Below are positions 8,743 through 16,658 of a stretch of 38,140 nt of DNA, piece after piece. Every line of letters begins with the position of its first letter. Position 1 is the stretch's first letter. Origin of the DNA: Chitinophaga pinensis (GTDB lineage Bacteria > Bacteroidota > Bacteroidia > Chitinophagales > Chitinophagaceae); assembly GCA_945872815.1 (NCBI GenBank), contig CAMCAY010000018.1:1-38140 (forward strand), written 5' to 3'. The translations under genes were made by a program, and so were the position numbers. A model generated the notes under the pieces. It saw only the letters and a list, made by a program, of their open reading frames with translations. It made no database searches and was not told the origin of the DNA.

Positions 8743-10143
8743 TTAAGCAAAAAACAAATAAGCCAATCCGATTGAAGTGATGATTCCAACAAGATCAGCC
8801 AAGAGCATTGCCCATACAGCATAGCGTGTATTCTTAACCGTTATAGCTCCGAAGTAAACAGCAATTACATAAAAAGTAGTATCAGAAGAGCCCTGCAAAA
8901 TACAGGACAATCTTCCGGCAAAAGAGTCAGGACCGAAAGTTTTCATTGAATCTACCATCATTCCTCTGGCTGCTCCTCCGCTGAAAGGCTTTACCAATGC
9001 GGTGGGTAATGCATCTACAAATTTAGTATCAGCACCCATAGCAGAAAATAAAGTTTTCATTCCTGTTATCAAAGAATCAAAACAACCGCTTGTTCTTAAC
9101 AAGCTGATGGCGGCCAACATACCCACCAAATAAGGTATAATTCTTACGGCAGTTTCAAATCCTCCTTTTGCACCATCAATAAAAGAATCAAAAACATCTA
9201 TTTTTTTATATAATCCGCCTGCAATAATTAAGATAAAAATCAATAGAATCAAGCCGCTGCTCAATGATCCTGAAAATAATTGCACAGATTCCGCATCCAA
9301 AGATTTAATGTATAAAACTAGCAAAGCTATCAAAGCGGAGATACCCATTACCCATGCAAAAATAATTGGTTGAAATAAGTTGATGCGTTGTTTGAAACTT
9401 ACAATAATCATAGCAGCAATTGTTGCAACAAAAGTGGCAATCATGCATGGAATGAAAATATCCATGGGATTAGCAGCTTTGGCGGCAGAGCGCAAAGCAA
9501 TTATACTTACCGGAATCAATGTAAGACCGGAAGCATGCAAACAAAGAAACATGATCTGCGCATTGGATGCTTTGGATTTATCGGGATTGATTTCCTGCAA
9601 GCTCTCCATCGCTTTTATACCAAAGGGCGTAGCAGCATTATCTAGACCAAGGAGATTAGCAGAAAAATTCATCATCATGTGCCCCATGGCAGGGTGACCT
9701 TTTGGAATATCAGGAAAAATCTTAGAAAAAAAAGGCCCAATGATTCTTGACAAAAACCTTATACCGCCTGCTTTTTCAGCAATAGCCAGAAATCCCATGA
9801 ATAATGCTAGGAACCCAATTAATTTCAAACAAATAGTTACTGCCGTTTGGCAGGTTTCCACAATACCATCGGCAGATTGAATTTTAAAATAAAGAATTTC
9901 AGTCTCGTTTTTTTTGATAGCCCTAATTTCTCCATTTGAATAAATAGAATTGCTGTCAATGGCTGACTTTACTGCCGGGTTTTCATTTGCAACTGAAACT
10001 GTTTTAATTTTAACGGTATCTCCCGTTTTACCGGTCACCATATTGGAAAAAATCGCCCGATTATCAGGAAAAATAAAAGATTTAATTCCGGCGGTTACAA
10101 TTGCGATGATGATAAATGCCGACCAGATTCTGCTTAACGCCAT
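8743..10143 (-). CDS. Nucleoside-recognition (Gate) domain membrane protein, SpmA/SpmB fusion
   Basis: This integral membrane protein has two nucleoside-recognition/Gate domains and corresponds to the spore maturation proteins SpmA and SpmB joined in one chain. Such fusions occur in non-sporulating Bacteroidota, where the transported solute is unknown. The chosen start, ATG at 10143, begins MALSRIWSAFIIIAI and gives 466 residues. An in-frame start at 10224 would add 27 residues read entirely from an AT-rich repeat, so I reject it. After TM1 there is a non-membrane segment of about 80 residues. The Gate motifs NLLGLDNAATPFG and KPFSGGAARGMM follow, with about eight further hydrophobic helices. 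It shares a repeat-filled divergent promoter region with ychF. Confidence 0.85.
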   Translation of the reverse strand: MALSRIWSAFIIIAIVTAGIKSFIFPDNRAIFSNMVTGKTGDTVKIKTVSVANENPAVKSAIDSNSIYSNGEIRAIKKNETEILYFKIQSADGIVETCQTAVTICLKLIGFLALFMGFLAIAEKAGGIRFLSRIIGPFFSKIFPDIPKGHPAMGHMMMNFSANLLGLDNAATPFGIKAMESLQEINPDKSKASNAQIMFLCLHASGLTLIPVSIIALRSAAKAANPMDIFIPCMIATFVATIAAMIIVSFKQRINLFQPIIFAWVMGISALIALLVLYIKSLDAESVQLFSGSLSSGLILLIFILIIAGGLYKKIDVFDSFIDGAKGGFETAVRIIPYLVGMLAAISLLRTSGCFDSLITGMKTLFSAMGADTKFVDALPTALVKPFSGGAARGMMVDSMKTFGPDSFAGRLSCILQGSSDTTFYVIAVYFGAITVKNTRYAVWAMLLADLVGIITSIGLAYLFFA

Positions 10144-10182
10144 AGAGAATAATTGAATGATATAGGTAAATTTAAAAGGAAA

Positions 10183-10345
10183 AATTGCAAATTCAAAAGT
10201 AAAAAGTAAAAATTCAAAATTCAAAATTCAAAAAATGCCATTAAACCTCAAACTTTAAACCATTAAACATTGAACTCTTGAACATTGAACTCTTGAACAT
10301 TGAACTCTTGAACCATTAAACTTTAAACCATTGAACCCTTGAACA
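10183..10345. repeat. Two adjacent degenerate tandem-repeat tracts
   Basis: From 10183 to 10240 the sequence is a run of AAATTC/AAAGTA-type units. From about 10247 to 10345 it changes to TTGAAC/TTAAAC units. The clearest part is 10269-10313, three exact tandem copies of the 15-mer ATTGAACTCTTGAAC. This second repeat type recurs at about 11505-11645, 17755-17785, 18040-18095 and 22325-22372. The tract occupies the divergent spacer between the Gate-domain gene and ychF. Confidence 0.85.
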
Positions 10346-10368
10346 TTTGCCCCCTTCCCTTACCTTTG
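10339..10368 (+). promoter_or_regulatory. Candidate Bacteroidota promoter of ychF
   Basis: TACCTTTG at 10361-10368 fits the -7 box TAnnTTTG. A TTG at 10339-10341, inside the repeat tract, lies 19 bases upstream and fits the -33 element. The distance to the ATG at 10397 leaves a leader of about 20 bases. The pattern is visible, but its use is inferred. Confidence 0.5.
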
Positions 10369-10396
10369 CGTTCAATTAAAATAAAACCCTCAAAAA

Positions 10397-11497
10397 ATGG
10401 CATTACAGGCAGGAATTGTAGGTCTTCCGAATGTTGGAAAATCAACCCTTTTTAACGCAGTAAGCAGCAGTGCAAAAGCACAAGCCAGCAATTACAGATT
10501 TTGTACTATTGAACCCAATACAGGATTGGTAAATGTACCTGATACAAGGTTGAATAAATTGGAGGAACTTGTAAAGCCTAATCGCGTAGTACCAACTCAA
10601 ATTGAAATTGTTGACATCGCAGGTTTGGTAAGAGGCGCCAGCAAAGGAGAAGGATTAGGAAATAAATTTTTGGCGAATATCCGCGAAGTGGATGCAATCA
10701 TTCATGTGATCCGTTGTTTTGAAGACGACAATATTTTAAGAGACGAAGGTCCTATCAATCCGGTTGGCGATAAAGAAATCATTGAAACCGAATTGCAATT
10801 GAAGGATATGGAAAGCGTTGAAAAAAAAATGCAACGTACCGAAAAATTATTGAAACAAGGAGATGCCAAATTAAAAGCTGAATATGAAGTTTTAAAGGCC
10901 TGTAAAGAACATTTGAATCAAGGTAAAAATATTTTATCTCTGGGATTGAGCAAGGAAGACAAAGCAGCAATTGCAGATATATTCCTGCTAACAGACAAAC
11001 CCATTTTATATGTTGCTAATGTCGATGAAGCATCCATGCATACTGGCAATAAATTCTCCAATGCATTGATTGAAGCGGTAAGAAATGAAGGTAATGAAGT
11101 GATTGTAATGACCAATGCCATTGAAGCACAAATTGCAGAATTGGATAATCCAGAAGACAAGCAGATGTTCATGGAAGAATATAAAATGGTTGAACCCGCA
11201 TTAGACAGACTAATTCATTCTACATACAAATTACTGAATCTATCTACTTATTTTACAGCAGGTGTACAGGAAGTAAGAGCATGGACCATTCATCAGGGTT
11301 GGAAAGCGCCCCAAGCCGCAAGTGTTATTCACACAGATTTTGAAAAAGGCTTTATCAAAGCGGAAGTCATTTCTTATGCAGACTTTGTTCATTATGGCTC
11401 AGAAGCCGCCTGCAGAGACAATGGCAAACTTCGCATTGAAGGGAAAGAATACATTGTGCAAGATGGTGATGTAATGCATTTTAGGTTTAATGTGTAA
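10397..11497 (+). CDS. ychF: Redox-regulated ATPase YchF (OBG-family)
   Basis: YchF/OLA1 is a universally conserved OBG-family P-loop protein that prefers ATP over GTP and binds ribosomes; it has been linked to stress responses and translation. The product has 366 residues, the standard length. The Walker A motif GLPNVGKST is at 9-17. The switch motif DIAGLVRGASKGEGLGN covers about 73-89. The nucleotide-specificity position reads YVANVDE instead of the GTPase NKxD, as expected for YchF. A central coiled-coil insertion (about 125-180) and the C-terminal TGS-like domain ending FRFNV complete the family architecture. Start is ATG at 10397. It is a single gene with its own candidate promoter. It is followed by a weak terminator candidate and the 317-base repeat gap. 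Confidence 0.96.
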   Translation: MALQAGIVGLPNVGKSTLFNAVSSSAKAQASNYRFCTIEPNTGLVNVPDTRLNKLEELVKPNRVVPTQIEIVDIAGLVRGASKGEGLGNKFLANIREVDAIIHVIRCFEDDNILRDEGPINPVGDKEIIETELQLKDMESVEKKMQRTEKLLKQGDAKLKAEYEVLKACKEHLNQGKNILSLGLSKEDKAAIADIFLLTDKPILYVANVDEASMHTGNKFSNALIEAVRNEGNEVIVMTNAIEAQIAELDNPEDKQMFMEEYKMVEPALDRLIHSTYKLLNLSTYFTAGVQEVRAWTIHQGWKAPQAASVIHTDFEKGFIKAEVISYADFVHYGSEAACRDNGKLRIEGKEYIVQDGDVMHFRFNV

Positions 11498-11814
11498 GAA
11501 GTGAAGTGGTTCAATGTTCAACAGTTCAAGAGTTCAATGGTTTGTGAACCTTTTTTTAGAATAAGATATCACCTTAAACCTTAAATTTTTGAACCTTGAA
11601 CCGTTAAACACGCGAAGCGAAGCGTAGCGTTTAACCTTGAACCTTTTTAGTAGCGCCGGTCTGCGACCGGTGATGAATAAAGATGAAGGACTCTGTCCTA
11701 TTTTAAACATTGATTTACAAAGCTTTTTTCGCTCTATGGCCGCTGGGCGAACCCTCCATCTTAAATAATAACAGCAAAATATTTTTTTACTTTTAATTTT
11801 TCAATTTTGATTTT
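11498..11814. repeat. Repeat-rich intergenic gap (no gene)
   Basis: This 317-base spacer lies between convergent ychF and the large T9SS gene, and I find no credible gene in it. It holds in order: TTGAAC-type tandem repeats (about 11505-11645); a GC-rich patch with repeated CGAAGCG/CGTAGCG (11611-11630); two tandem hairpins, CCGGTC-TGC-GACCGG (11656-11670) and AGGAC-TCT-GTCCT (11687-11699); the element containing CTATGGCCGCTGGGC (within 11723-11750), which recurs at 17802-17829; and an AT-rich ACTTTT/AATTTT tract up to the T9SS stop. The GC-rich parts contrast sharply with the AT-rich surroundings, as expected for dispersed palindromic elements. Confidence 0.8.
11508..11557 (+). terminator. 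Weak candidate terminator after ychF
   Basis: GGTTCA (11508-11513) can pair with TGAACC (11545-11550), or the short GGTT/AACC stem at 11539-11550 can form. Seven T residues follow at 11551-11557. The sequence is also part of a repeat tract, so its role as a terminator is uncertain. Confidence 0.35.
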
Positions 11815-14800
11815 CTATTCCTTCACCACCTTCACCGTTTTTATCTGTTTTCCTTGGACCACTTTTATCAAATACACCCCCGATTGTAAATCGTTTCCTA
11901 TAGATGAAATTTCATTTGGCTTTGCTGTCAGTCTCTTTATAAGCTTTCCTTGCACATCCATGATGCTCACATCTACAGGCGATTGATTGAGTGTATTGAT
12001 TTGCAAATTGAAATTGTTGTGTGTTGGATTGGGAAACACTTTTACTTCAATATCATCTCTACCCATTGTATTGCTTATAACCCTTGATGTTGGAATAGTC
12101 GCGCCTGATGAAGGAGGGCAACCATTTTTTACCAGATTAGTAAGCTTAAGCCCTTTGTATGCACTGTTTCCACAAGTTATTGTTGTGTATCTTACTTTGA
12201 TGGTATCACCGGCCTGAGCAGCAGCATTGCTTCTGTAAGTAATTTCAATTATCCTTGAAGTATCTGAACCTGTTGTTATGTTTCCTGTACTTCCGACAGC
12301 ACCTATTGGCATAGTCCAAAGATAACCTCGAGCACTGGTTACAGTTGCCGTTGCTGCAGTTGCTGTTGGTAAAATAGGCGCAGTATATCTGTAAACCCTT
12401 GCTCCACACACATCACTAACTATTAATGGTGTTATGCTAGCTGGTGCAGCAGGTAATGTGGTAGCCACATTGGATAGCTTCGATGCTTTGTTTAAACTAT
12501 TACCACAAGCAGAAGTGTAATATAACAATACACTATCGCCAATGGTAGCAGCTATATTGCTGCTATAGGTAACTTCTATGATTCTGGAAGTATCATTACC
12601 TAAAGTGATTTGTCCGTAATTACTGAACAATCTTCCTTTGAATACCCATTTTCTACTTGTAGCAGCAGTGGCTGATGAAGTAGCTGCAGGCAATACAGGA
12701 GCAGTATAACGGTATACCTTACCCGAACATACATTTGTTGTTATAGAGGTAATGGTAATGCTTGCAGGTACTGCCGGAACAGACAGTAATGCATTGGTTA
12801 GTTTGATTGCTTTGTTTACACTGTTGCCACAATCTGATGTGTATAATAATCTGATACTATCTCCTGTAGCTGCTGCATTATTTTGTTTGTACCTCACTAC
12901 GATGATTCTTGAATTGATATTTCCGGAATCTATTACAGCATAGGTTGTGTCATTGAAAACATCTCCTGCCAATGAGCCAGTAAACGACCATTGGTAGCCA
13001 GTTGCAGCAACTGTAGTGGTTGTTAATGCAGACAGAGTTGGGGCGGTGTACCGATATTTTCTTGCTCCACAAATATTAGTTGTTAAACGTGTAACTGTAA
13101 TACTTGCAGGCGTTGCAGGAACATTTAGTTTTGTATTAGCAAGTTTAAGCGATTTATTGGCAGTGTATCCACAACCAGAGTTGTAGCAAACCCTGATACT
13201 ATCTCCTGTAACTGCAGCGGCATTGGTTTTGAATCTCACTCTGATTACTTGTGATGTTGCAGTACCCGAATCTACCACAGCATAAGTAGTATCTGTAAAT
13301 GGATCTCCTGCCAATGAGCCAGTGAAAGACCATTTCCAACCAGTAGCAGATACAGCAGTGCCAGAGGCACTCACCAAAGCAGGTGCTGTGAAACGGTAAA
13401 CCCTTGCACTGCAAATACTTGGTGCTACTTGGGTCACAGTAATACTTGCAGGAACAGCTGGAACTTTGGTTTGAGTATTGGTAAGCTTCACTGATTTATT
13501 AGGACTGTTTTTACCGCATGCAGAAGTGTAGCAAACTCGAACACTATCGCCTGTTGCACTTGCTGCATTAGTTAGGAAACGTAACAAAATGGCACGACTA
13601 GTTAATGTTCCTGAATCAATGATAGCCGTTGCTCCCAAGTTGCCTGTAAAACTCCACAAGTAACCAGTAGCTTCTGTAGTGGAAGTAGCTGCAGGTAATG
13701 CAGGCGCTGAATAACGATATACTTTTTCTTCACAAACATTAGTATTTACAGGTGTGATGGTAATACTTGCAGGTGATGTTGTGGGGGCAGGTTTAATAAC
13801 GGTTACGGTTACACTATCTCTGCAAGAATGAATCCCATTGCTTGTTGTGCAATAATATGTTGTAGATGAAGCAGGATTTACATTAATTATTGAAGTTGTA
13901 GCACCATTATTCCATAAGTAGTTGTTGTTATGATAATAAAAATAATCAATATCCTTGACAAGTCGAACCGAAAATCCATTATTCTTGTAGGCATTAACAT
14001 TATAAATTCCTCCATTGTCATTTATTAGTGATCGTCCTAACACAATGAATTCATCTTTTTGAGTACAACTCCAAAAACAGCTATAAATTTTACTGCCAAA
14101 AAAATTAAATTCTATACCATTCCGATAACCTCCTGGTAGTGCAGTAAAGCCACTTGAATTTGTAGCATCTATATTAGGACTAGCCCACCCTGAAATTGTT
14201 TTCATTTTTCCGCCAGCATTACTACTACAGCATGTAGTTGAATCAAAATTAATATCTAAATATTTAATTAATTTTTTCCAATCTCCATCACTCGGCACAT
14301 GCCATCCCTCAGGAGCCAAACCTCTTGAATCGTTCACAGCATACCAATTGTACAATTTTCCGTTAATAGCTCCAAAGCTTACGCTGTCATTGTTATACCA
14401 ACACCAAGCTCCTGAAGTTAAGTTTGACCATTGAGCTGAATCAGAAACTTGAGGAATTATATCTCCATTTTTGTATCTGCTGACATTTAGATTTTTAGAG
14501 ATCCATTTTTGCGTTCCTATTTTAGCTATTGGATAATCATTACCATCAATATCAGCTAGTTTATCTGTTGTTAATGTGATACTACTTCCTTTACAAATCG
14601 TTGTGTCATTGTTGATAATATTTTCACCAATTATACTCACTAAAACACTATCCGTAGCACTACATATTCCATTGCTTACAGTACATGAATACCAACCTGT
14701 TGATGTAACATTAATTGATTGAGAGGAATCACTTGTATTCCATAAATAAGAATTATATCCTGAACCTGCATCTAGAGTGTAAGAAGAACCGCAGATTTTG

Positions 14801-16404
14801 AGGGTGTCTTGGGGGAATATGTTTGGATTGAAAACATTGATTTTTACGCTGTCTCTATAAGAATTTACTCCATCAGTGATAGTGCAATAATAAGTGGTTG
14901 TTTGATTGGGTGAAATAGAAATTGTTGCAGTGGTGTCGCCATTTGACCATAGGTAACTATAATGATTGTCTTTCACTAAACGAACAGAAAAACCATGCCT
15001 GTAATCATGCGCCACCCTGTAAAATGAATTATCAGATGTAAGAACTCTATTCCAAGATGAGTATGATTGATTGTTTGTAGAAGTCCACCATATTGCAGTA
15101 TTACCTATTAGCATATAATCACCACCACTATATCTATAACCTCCAGGTAATGCATAGAATAAAGAAGAATTTGTTGCTTGAGAATTCGGTGCTTCCCAAT
15201 GTAAAGTTCCTGTTTCTTTTAAAGCACGACCTATGCTATTGCCCTGCAATCCAATAATATTTGTATCAATATTATTATCAATAAATTTAACTAACTTATT
15301 CCATTCACCATCGCTCGGTACATGCCAACCCTGTGGGGCCAATTTCCTTATATCATCGACAGCAAACCAATTGTATAATTTCCCATATGTATTTGCAAAA
15401 GAGTTACTATCATTATTATAATTACACACTGCACCTCTATTAGTATTAATCCATTCATAACCACTATTTAGATAGTTAATACTATCTCCATTTCTGTATC
15501 TGCTAACATCCAAATTTTTAGCAGTCCAAATTTGAGAACCGATTTTTACGGTTGGGTATTCATTACCATCAATGTCAGTAACAGGCAATGTTTCTTTTGC
15601 AGAAAGTGTAATAGTATTTCCTTTGCAGATTGTGGTGTCATTATTGTTTATTACATCGGCATAAGTTGTAGCAACTCCAGTGTATAATTGGGTAATTTCT
15701 TGCGGAGTGAGGGCACGGTTGTAGATAGCGATATCGTCTATTTTACCATTCCAATAACGATTACCATACCCCTCAATCTCATCTTTGCCAATTTTTGTAC
15801 TTGTATATTTCAAGTTGATTTTTGTTGTGTTAGATGAATTAACGGATTTTTTTTCCATCCCATTAATAAATATTTTTGATTGATGCGAATTAACATCCAA
15901 CGTAAAAACTACTTGATTCCAATTACCATCATTGAAATACATTCCCGTGTTTTCAACACCAGTTAGATTACTGCCATCACTAGCCAAGCATAACATTCCG
16001 TTGGGATGTATCATTATGCCCGTTGCTTGATTGGGAGCAAAAGGATAATTCCCTTGTGGTCCTGATAGTCTCGACCAAATTATACCTTTATGATCAAATT
16101 GATTATTTGCATAACTGAACCATAAACAAATTGAAATGCCATTCTGTAATATTGAATCAATATTAACATCAATAAAATCATTAATCCCATCAAAACTAAA
16201 TGCATTACCCTCATTCCCAAATCTATCTGTAGTCAAAGTCGCTCCATTTACAATTCCATTATTTCCATTCCCACTTTCATCATTCGCATTACCATTAAAA
16301 GGCCACCAGCCAACAAGACCATTGGTGGGTAAATAAGAAGGAATTTGAGCTTCTACAATTAAAAATGCAAAATTCAGAAGTAAAAAAGACAAGAGCTTTT
16401 TCAT
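11815..16404 (-). CDS. Large T9SS-exported surface protein: LamG, two FISUMP domains, Ig-like repeats, type A sorting domain
   Basis: This is a 1529-residue secreted or cell-surface protein of unknown binding target. The ATG at 16404 starts a classical signal peptide (MKKLLSFLLLNFAFLIVEAQ); an upstream in-frame TTG at 16410 is unlikely. Domains in order: LamG/concanavalin-like (about 30-245, with GLVGWWPFNGNAND and IDDIAIYNRALTPQEI); Ig-like half, FISUMP domain 1 (about 280-480), Ig-like half; an intact short Ig-like domain (about 535-595); Ig-like half, FISUMP domain 2 (about 620-820), Ig-like half; five Cys-containing repeats of about 100 residues, each opening PASIT (about 878-1430); and a C-terminal type A sorting domain with VFPNPTHNNFNLQI and a basic end. 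The sorting domain implies passage through T9SS. The gene is convergent with ychF and divergent from the ORF6N gene. Confidence 0.9.
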   Translation of the reverse strand: MKKLLSFLLLNFAFLIVEAQIPSYLPTNGLVGWWPFNGNANDESGNGNNGIVNGATLTTDRFGNEGNAFSFDGINDFIDVNIDSILQNGISICLWFSYANNQFDHKGIIWSRLSGPQGNYPFAPNQATGIMIHPNGMLCLASDGSNLTGVENTGMYFNDGNWNQVVFTLDVNSHQSKIFINGMEKKSVNSSNTTKINLKYTSTKIGKDEIEGYGNRYWNGKIDDIAIYNRALTPQEITQLYTGVATTYADVINNNDTTICKGNTITLSAKETLPVTDIDGNEYPTVKIGSQIWTAKNLDVSRYRNGDSINYLNSGYEWINTNRGAVCNYNNDSNSFANTYGKLYNWFAVDDIRKLAPQGWHVPSDGEWNKLVKFIDNNIDTNIIGLQGNSIGRALKETGTLHWEAPNSQATNSSLFYALPGGYRYSGGDYMLIGNTAIWWTSTNNQSYSSWNRVLTSDNSFYRVAHDYRHGFSVRLVKDNHYSYLWSNGDTTATISISPNQTTTYYCTITDGVNSYRDSVKINVFNPNIFPQDTLKICGSSYTLDAGSGYNSYLWNTSDSSQSINVTSTGWYSCTVSNGICSATDSVLVSIIGENIINNDTTICKGSSITLTTDKLADIDGNDYPIAKIGTQKWISKNLNVSRYKNGDIIPQVSDSAQWSNLTSGAWCWYNNDSVSFGAINGKLYNWYAVNDSRGLAPEGWHVPSDGDWKKLIKYLDINFDSTTCCSSNAGGKMKTISGWASPNIDATNSSGFTALPGGYRNGIEFNFFGSKIYSCFWSCTQKDEFIVLGRSLINDNGGIYNVNAYKNNGFSVRLVKDIDYFYYHNNNYLWNNGATTSIINVNPASSTTYYCTTSNGIHSCRDSVTVTVIKPAPTTSPASITITPVNTNVCEEKVYRYSAPALPAATSTTEATGYLWSFTGNLGATAIIDSGTLTSRAILLRFLTNAASATGDSVRVCYTSACGKNSPNKSVKLTNTQTKVPAVPASITVTQVAPSICSARVYRFTAPALVSASGTAVSATGWKWSFTGSLAGDPFTDTTYAVVDSGTATSQVIRVRFKTNAAAVTGDSIRVCYNSGCGYTANKSLKLANTKLNVPATPASITVTRLTTNICGARKYRYTAPTLSALTTTTVAATGYQWSFTGSLAGDVFNDTTYAVIDSGNINSRIIVVRYKQNNAAATGDSIRLLYTSDCGNSVNKAIKLTNALLSVPAVPASITITSITTNVCSGKVYRYTAPVLPAATSSATAATSRKWVFKGRLFSNYGQITLGNDTSRIIEVTYSSNIAATIGDSVLLYYTSACGNSLNKASKLSNVATTLPAAPASITPLIVSDVCGARVYRYTAPILPTATAATATVTSARGYLWTMPIGAVGSTGNITTGSDTSRIIEITYRSNAAAQAGDTIKVRYTTITCGNSAYKGLKLTNLVKNGCPPSSGATIPTSRVISNTMGRDDIEVKVFPNPTHNNFNLQINTLNQSPVDVSIMDVQGKLIKRLTAKPNEISSIGNDLQSGVYLIKVVQGKQIKTVKVVKE

Positions 16405-16658
16405 AAACAAAAGTTTTGGTAAGAAGGAATATTTTTCTGCTGATATTATTATTTAAAATATAGTAATATTTTTTTAGTTTTAAAATATTAAATATATCCA
16501 TTCTTGTTTACCAAGCATTGGTTCGTGTCGACACGCATCAGAAATTGAAAAGTGAAAAACCTTCCTGTCGTAAGACAATCTAAAAAAAACACATTTCAGG
16601 GTTGAATTCCTCATATAAATTTCTATTCACAACTATAATTTTAATTTTTAACTGAGTT
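16405..16658. other. Divergent spacer between T9SS and ORF6N genes
   Basis: The spacer contains no gene. It is very AT-rich at 16430-16500. It also holds a small palindrome CCAAGCATTGG (16511-16521) followed by the perfect 12-bp palindrome CGTGTCGACACG (16524-16535), which may be a remnant of a dispersed palindromic repeat. No TAnnTTTG box was seen on either strand. Confidence 0.5.

Noticed and set aside
10144-10224. Upstream in-frame start for the Gate-domain membrane protein
   Set aside because: The extra 27 residues are translated AT-rich repeat. The ATG at 10143 begins a typical membrane-protein N-terminus.
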